From Mucilaginibacter sp. L196 (GTDB lineage Bacteria > Bacteroidota > Bacteroidia > Sphingobacteriales > Sphingobacteriaceae), in contig NZ_LMUO01000009.1 of assembly GCF_009765905.1 (NCBI RefSeq), positions 473,941-537,940 of the forward strand: a stretch of 64,000 bases of DNA, given 5' to 3'. The position numbers and the translations under genes are program-made. Numbering within the stretch: the first letter of the stretch is position 1; every line of letters starts with the position of its first letter. The notes under the pieces were generated by a model. That model was given only the letters and a program-made list of their open reading frames with translations. It was not told where the DNA came from and ran no database searches. Below are positions 63,789 to 64,000 of the stretch, piece by piece.

Positions 63789-64000
63789 ATGAATCGCAGT
63801 AATATAAAAGTTTCTTTCTGCCTGCTTGTGGCAACATTAGGTTTATTAATAACACCCCGTATGGTTTTTGCCCAGGCGCCGGGCGATAAAGCTTATATAT
63901 CTTCAAATAATGGTAGAGGGTATTTTCCGTTAGCGGTAAAAGGTAAAGTTGTACCCATATATACTGCCGATACCGATTATCCCGGCGTGATGATCGCTTC
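63789..64000 (+). CDS. N-terminal part of a probable GH115 alpha-glucuronidase (3' truncated by window edge)
   Basis: The ATG at 63789 opens a frame that runs off the end of the window (70 codons). A signal peptide reaches about residue 33 (LLITPRMVFAQA). The mature start, GYFPLAVKGKVVPIYTADTDYPGV, resembles the entry sequence of GH115 enzymes, which remove glucuronic acid from glucuronoxylan. It is 13 bp after the GH10 gene, so the two are likely co-transcribed. With so little sequence, the family call is by N-terminal likeness and context only. Confidence 0.7.
   Translation, partial: MNRSNIKVSFCLLVATLGLLITPRMVFAQAPGDKAYISSNNGRGYFPLAVKGKVVPIYTADTDYPGVMIA

Noticed and set aside
1-64000. CRISPR arrays, phage or integrative element
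   Set aside because: No spaced direct repeats, cas genes, integrase, relaxase or phage structural genes were seen in any part of the window.

Overview
This window looks like a chromosomal segment of a Bacteroidota bacterium, most likely Sphingobacteriaceae and probably Mucilaginibacter-like (inferred from gene content, not from a search). The grounds are a SusC/SusD pair, a type IX secretion C-terminal domain, an S16 protein with an acidic Ala/Glu tail, -7 boxes of the TAnnTTTG type, few Shine-Dalgarno sequences, and family-typical dispersed inverted repeats. No integrase, transposase gene, phage gene or CRISPR array was seen.

Region 1 (1-3550) is the ribosomal/tRNA-modification block rpsP (5' truncated by the window edge), rimM, trmD and rplS, with an unrelated repeat-containing lipoprotein inserted between trmD and rplS. 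Region 2 (3850-6690, minus strand) is a tight cluster: CPBP membrane protease, DUF2007, cdsA and psd. Region 3 (6720-20770) has dusB, apaG, a Tyr/Trp-rich secreted protein, a FAD oxidoreductase, a duplicated membrane protein, an ABC ATPase with a small membrane partner, a 1250-residue NHL-repeat type IX cargo, a polysaccharide deacetylase and an OmpA-like protein. A 181-bp non-coding element with 17-bp terminal inverted repeats and 8-bp target duplications sits inside the loop of a terminator at 8306-8529.

Region 4 (20920-28590) is an RND tripartite efflux operon, a Gfo/Idh/MocA oxidoreductase and exonuclease III. A candidate small RNA on the minus strand follows (about 28590-28681). Region 5 (29400-37050) has a hybrid histidine kinase, a membrane-anchored AraC-type regulator, a penicillin-acylase-family hydrolase and an outer-membrane barrel. 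Region 6 (37300-44210) has a SAM-I riboswitch before a cysteine desulfurase gene, an MgtC/DUF4010 membrane protein, two tRNA-Cys genes (one with a bulged acceptor stem), a stress-protein-like gene, and a bicupin protein divergent from a GntR regulator.

Region 7 (44300-64000) is a glucuronoxylan utilisation locus. An outer-membrane SusC/SusD pair imports xylo-oligosaccharides. Secreted or periplasmic enzymes cut the polymer: GH10 xylanase, CE15 glucuronoyl esterase, an SGNH/sialate-O-acetylesterase-type deacetylase, and the start of a GH115-type alpha-glucuronidase at the window edge. Xylose is handled by an SSS symporter, xylose isomerase and xylulokinase. Glucuronate side chains are handled by mannonate dehydratase and an SDR oxidoreductase. 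Two LacI-family regulators are present. The palindrome TGCAATCGATTGCA or a close variant lies in the upstream region of the esterase, xylB/lacI-1, uxuA/lacI-2, susC and GH10 genes, so the locus looks like one regulon.
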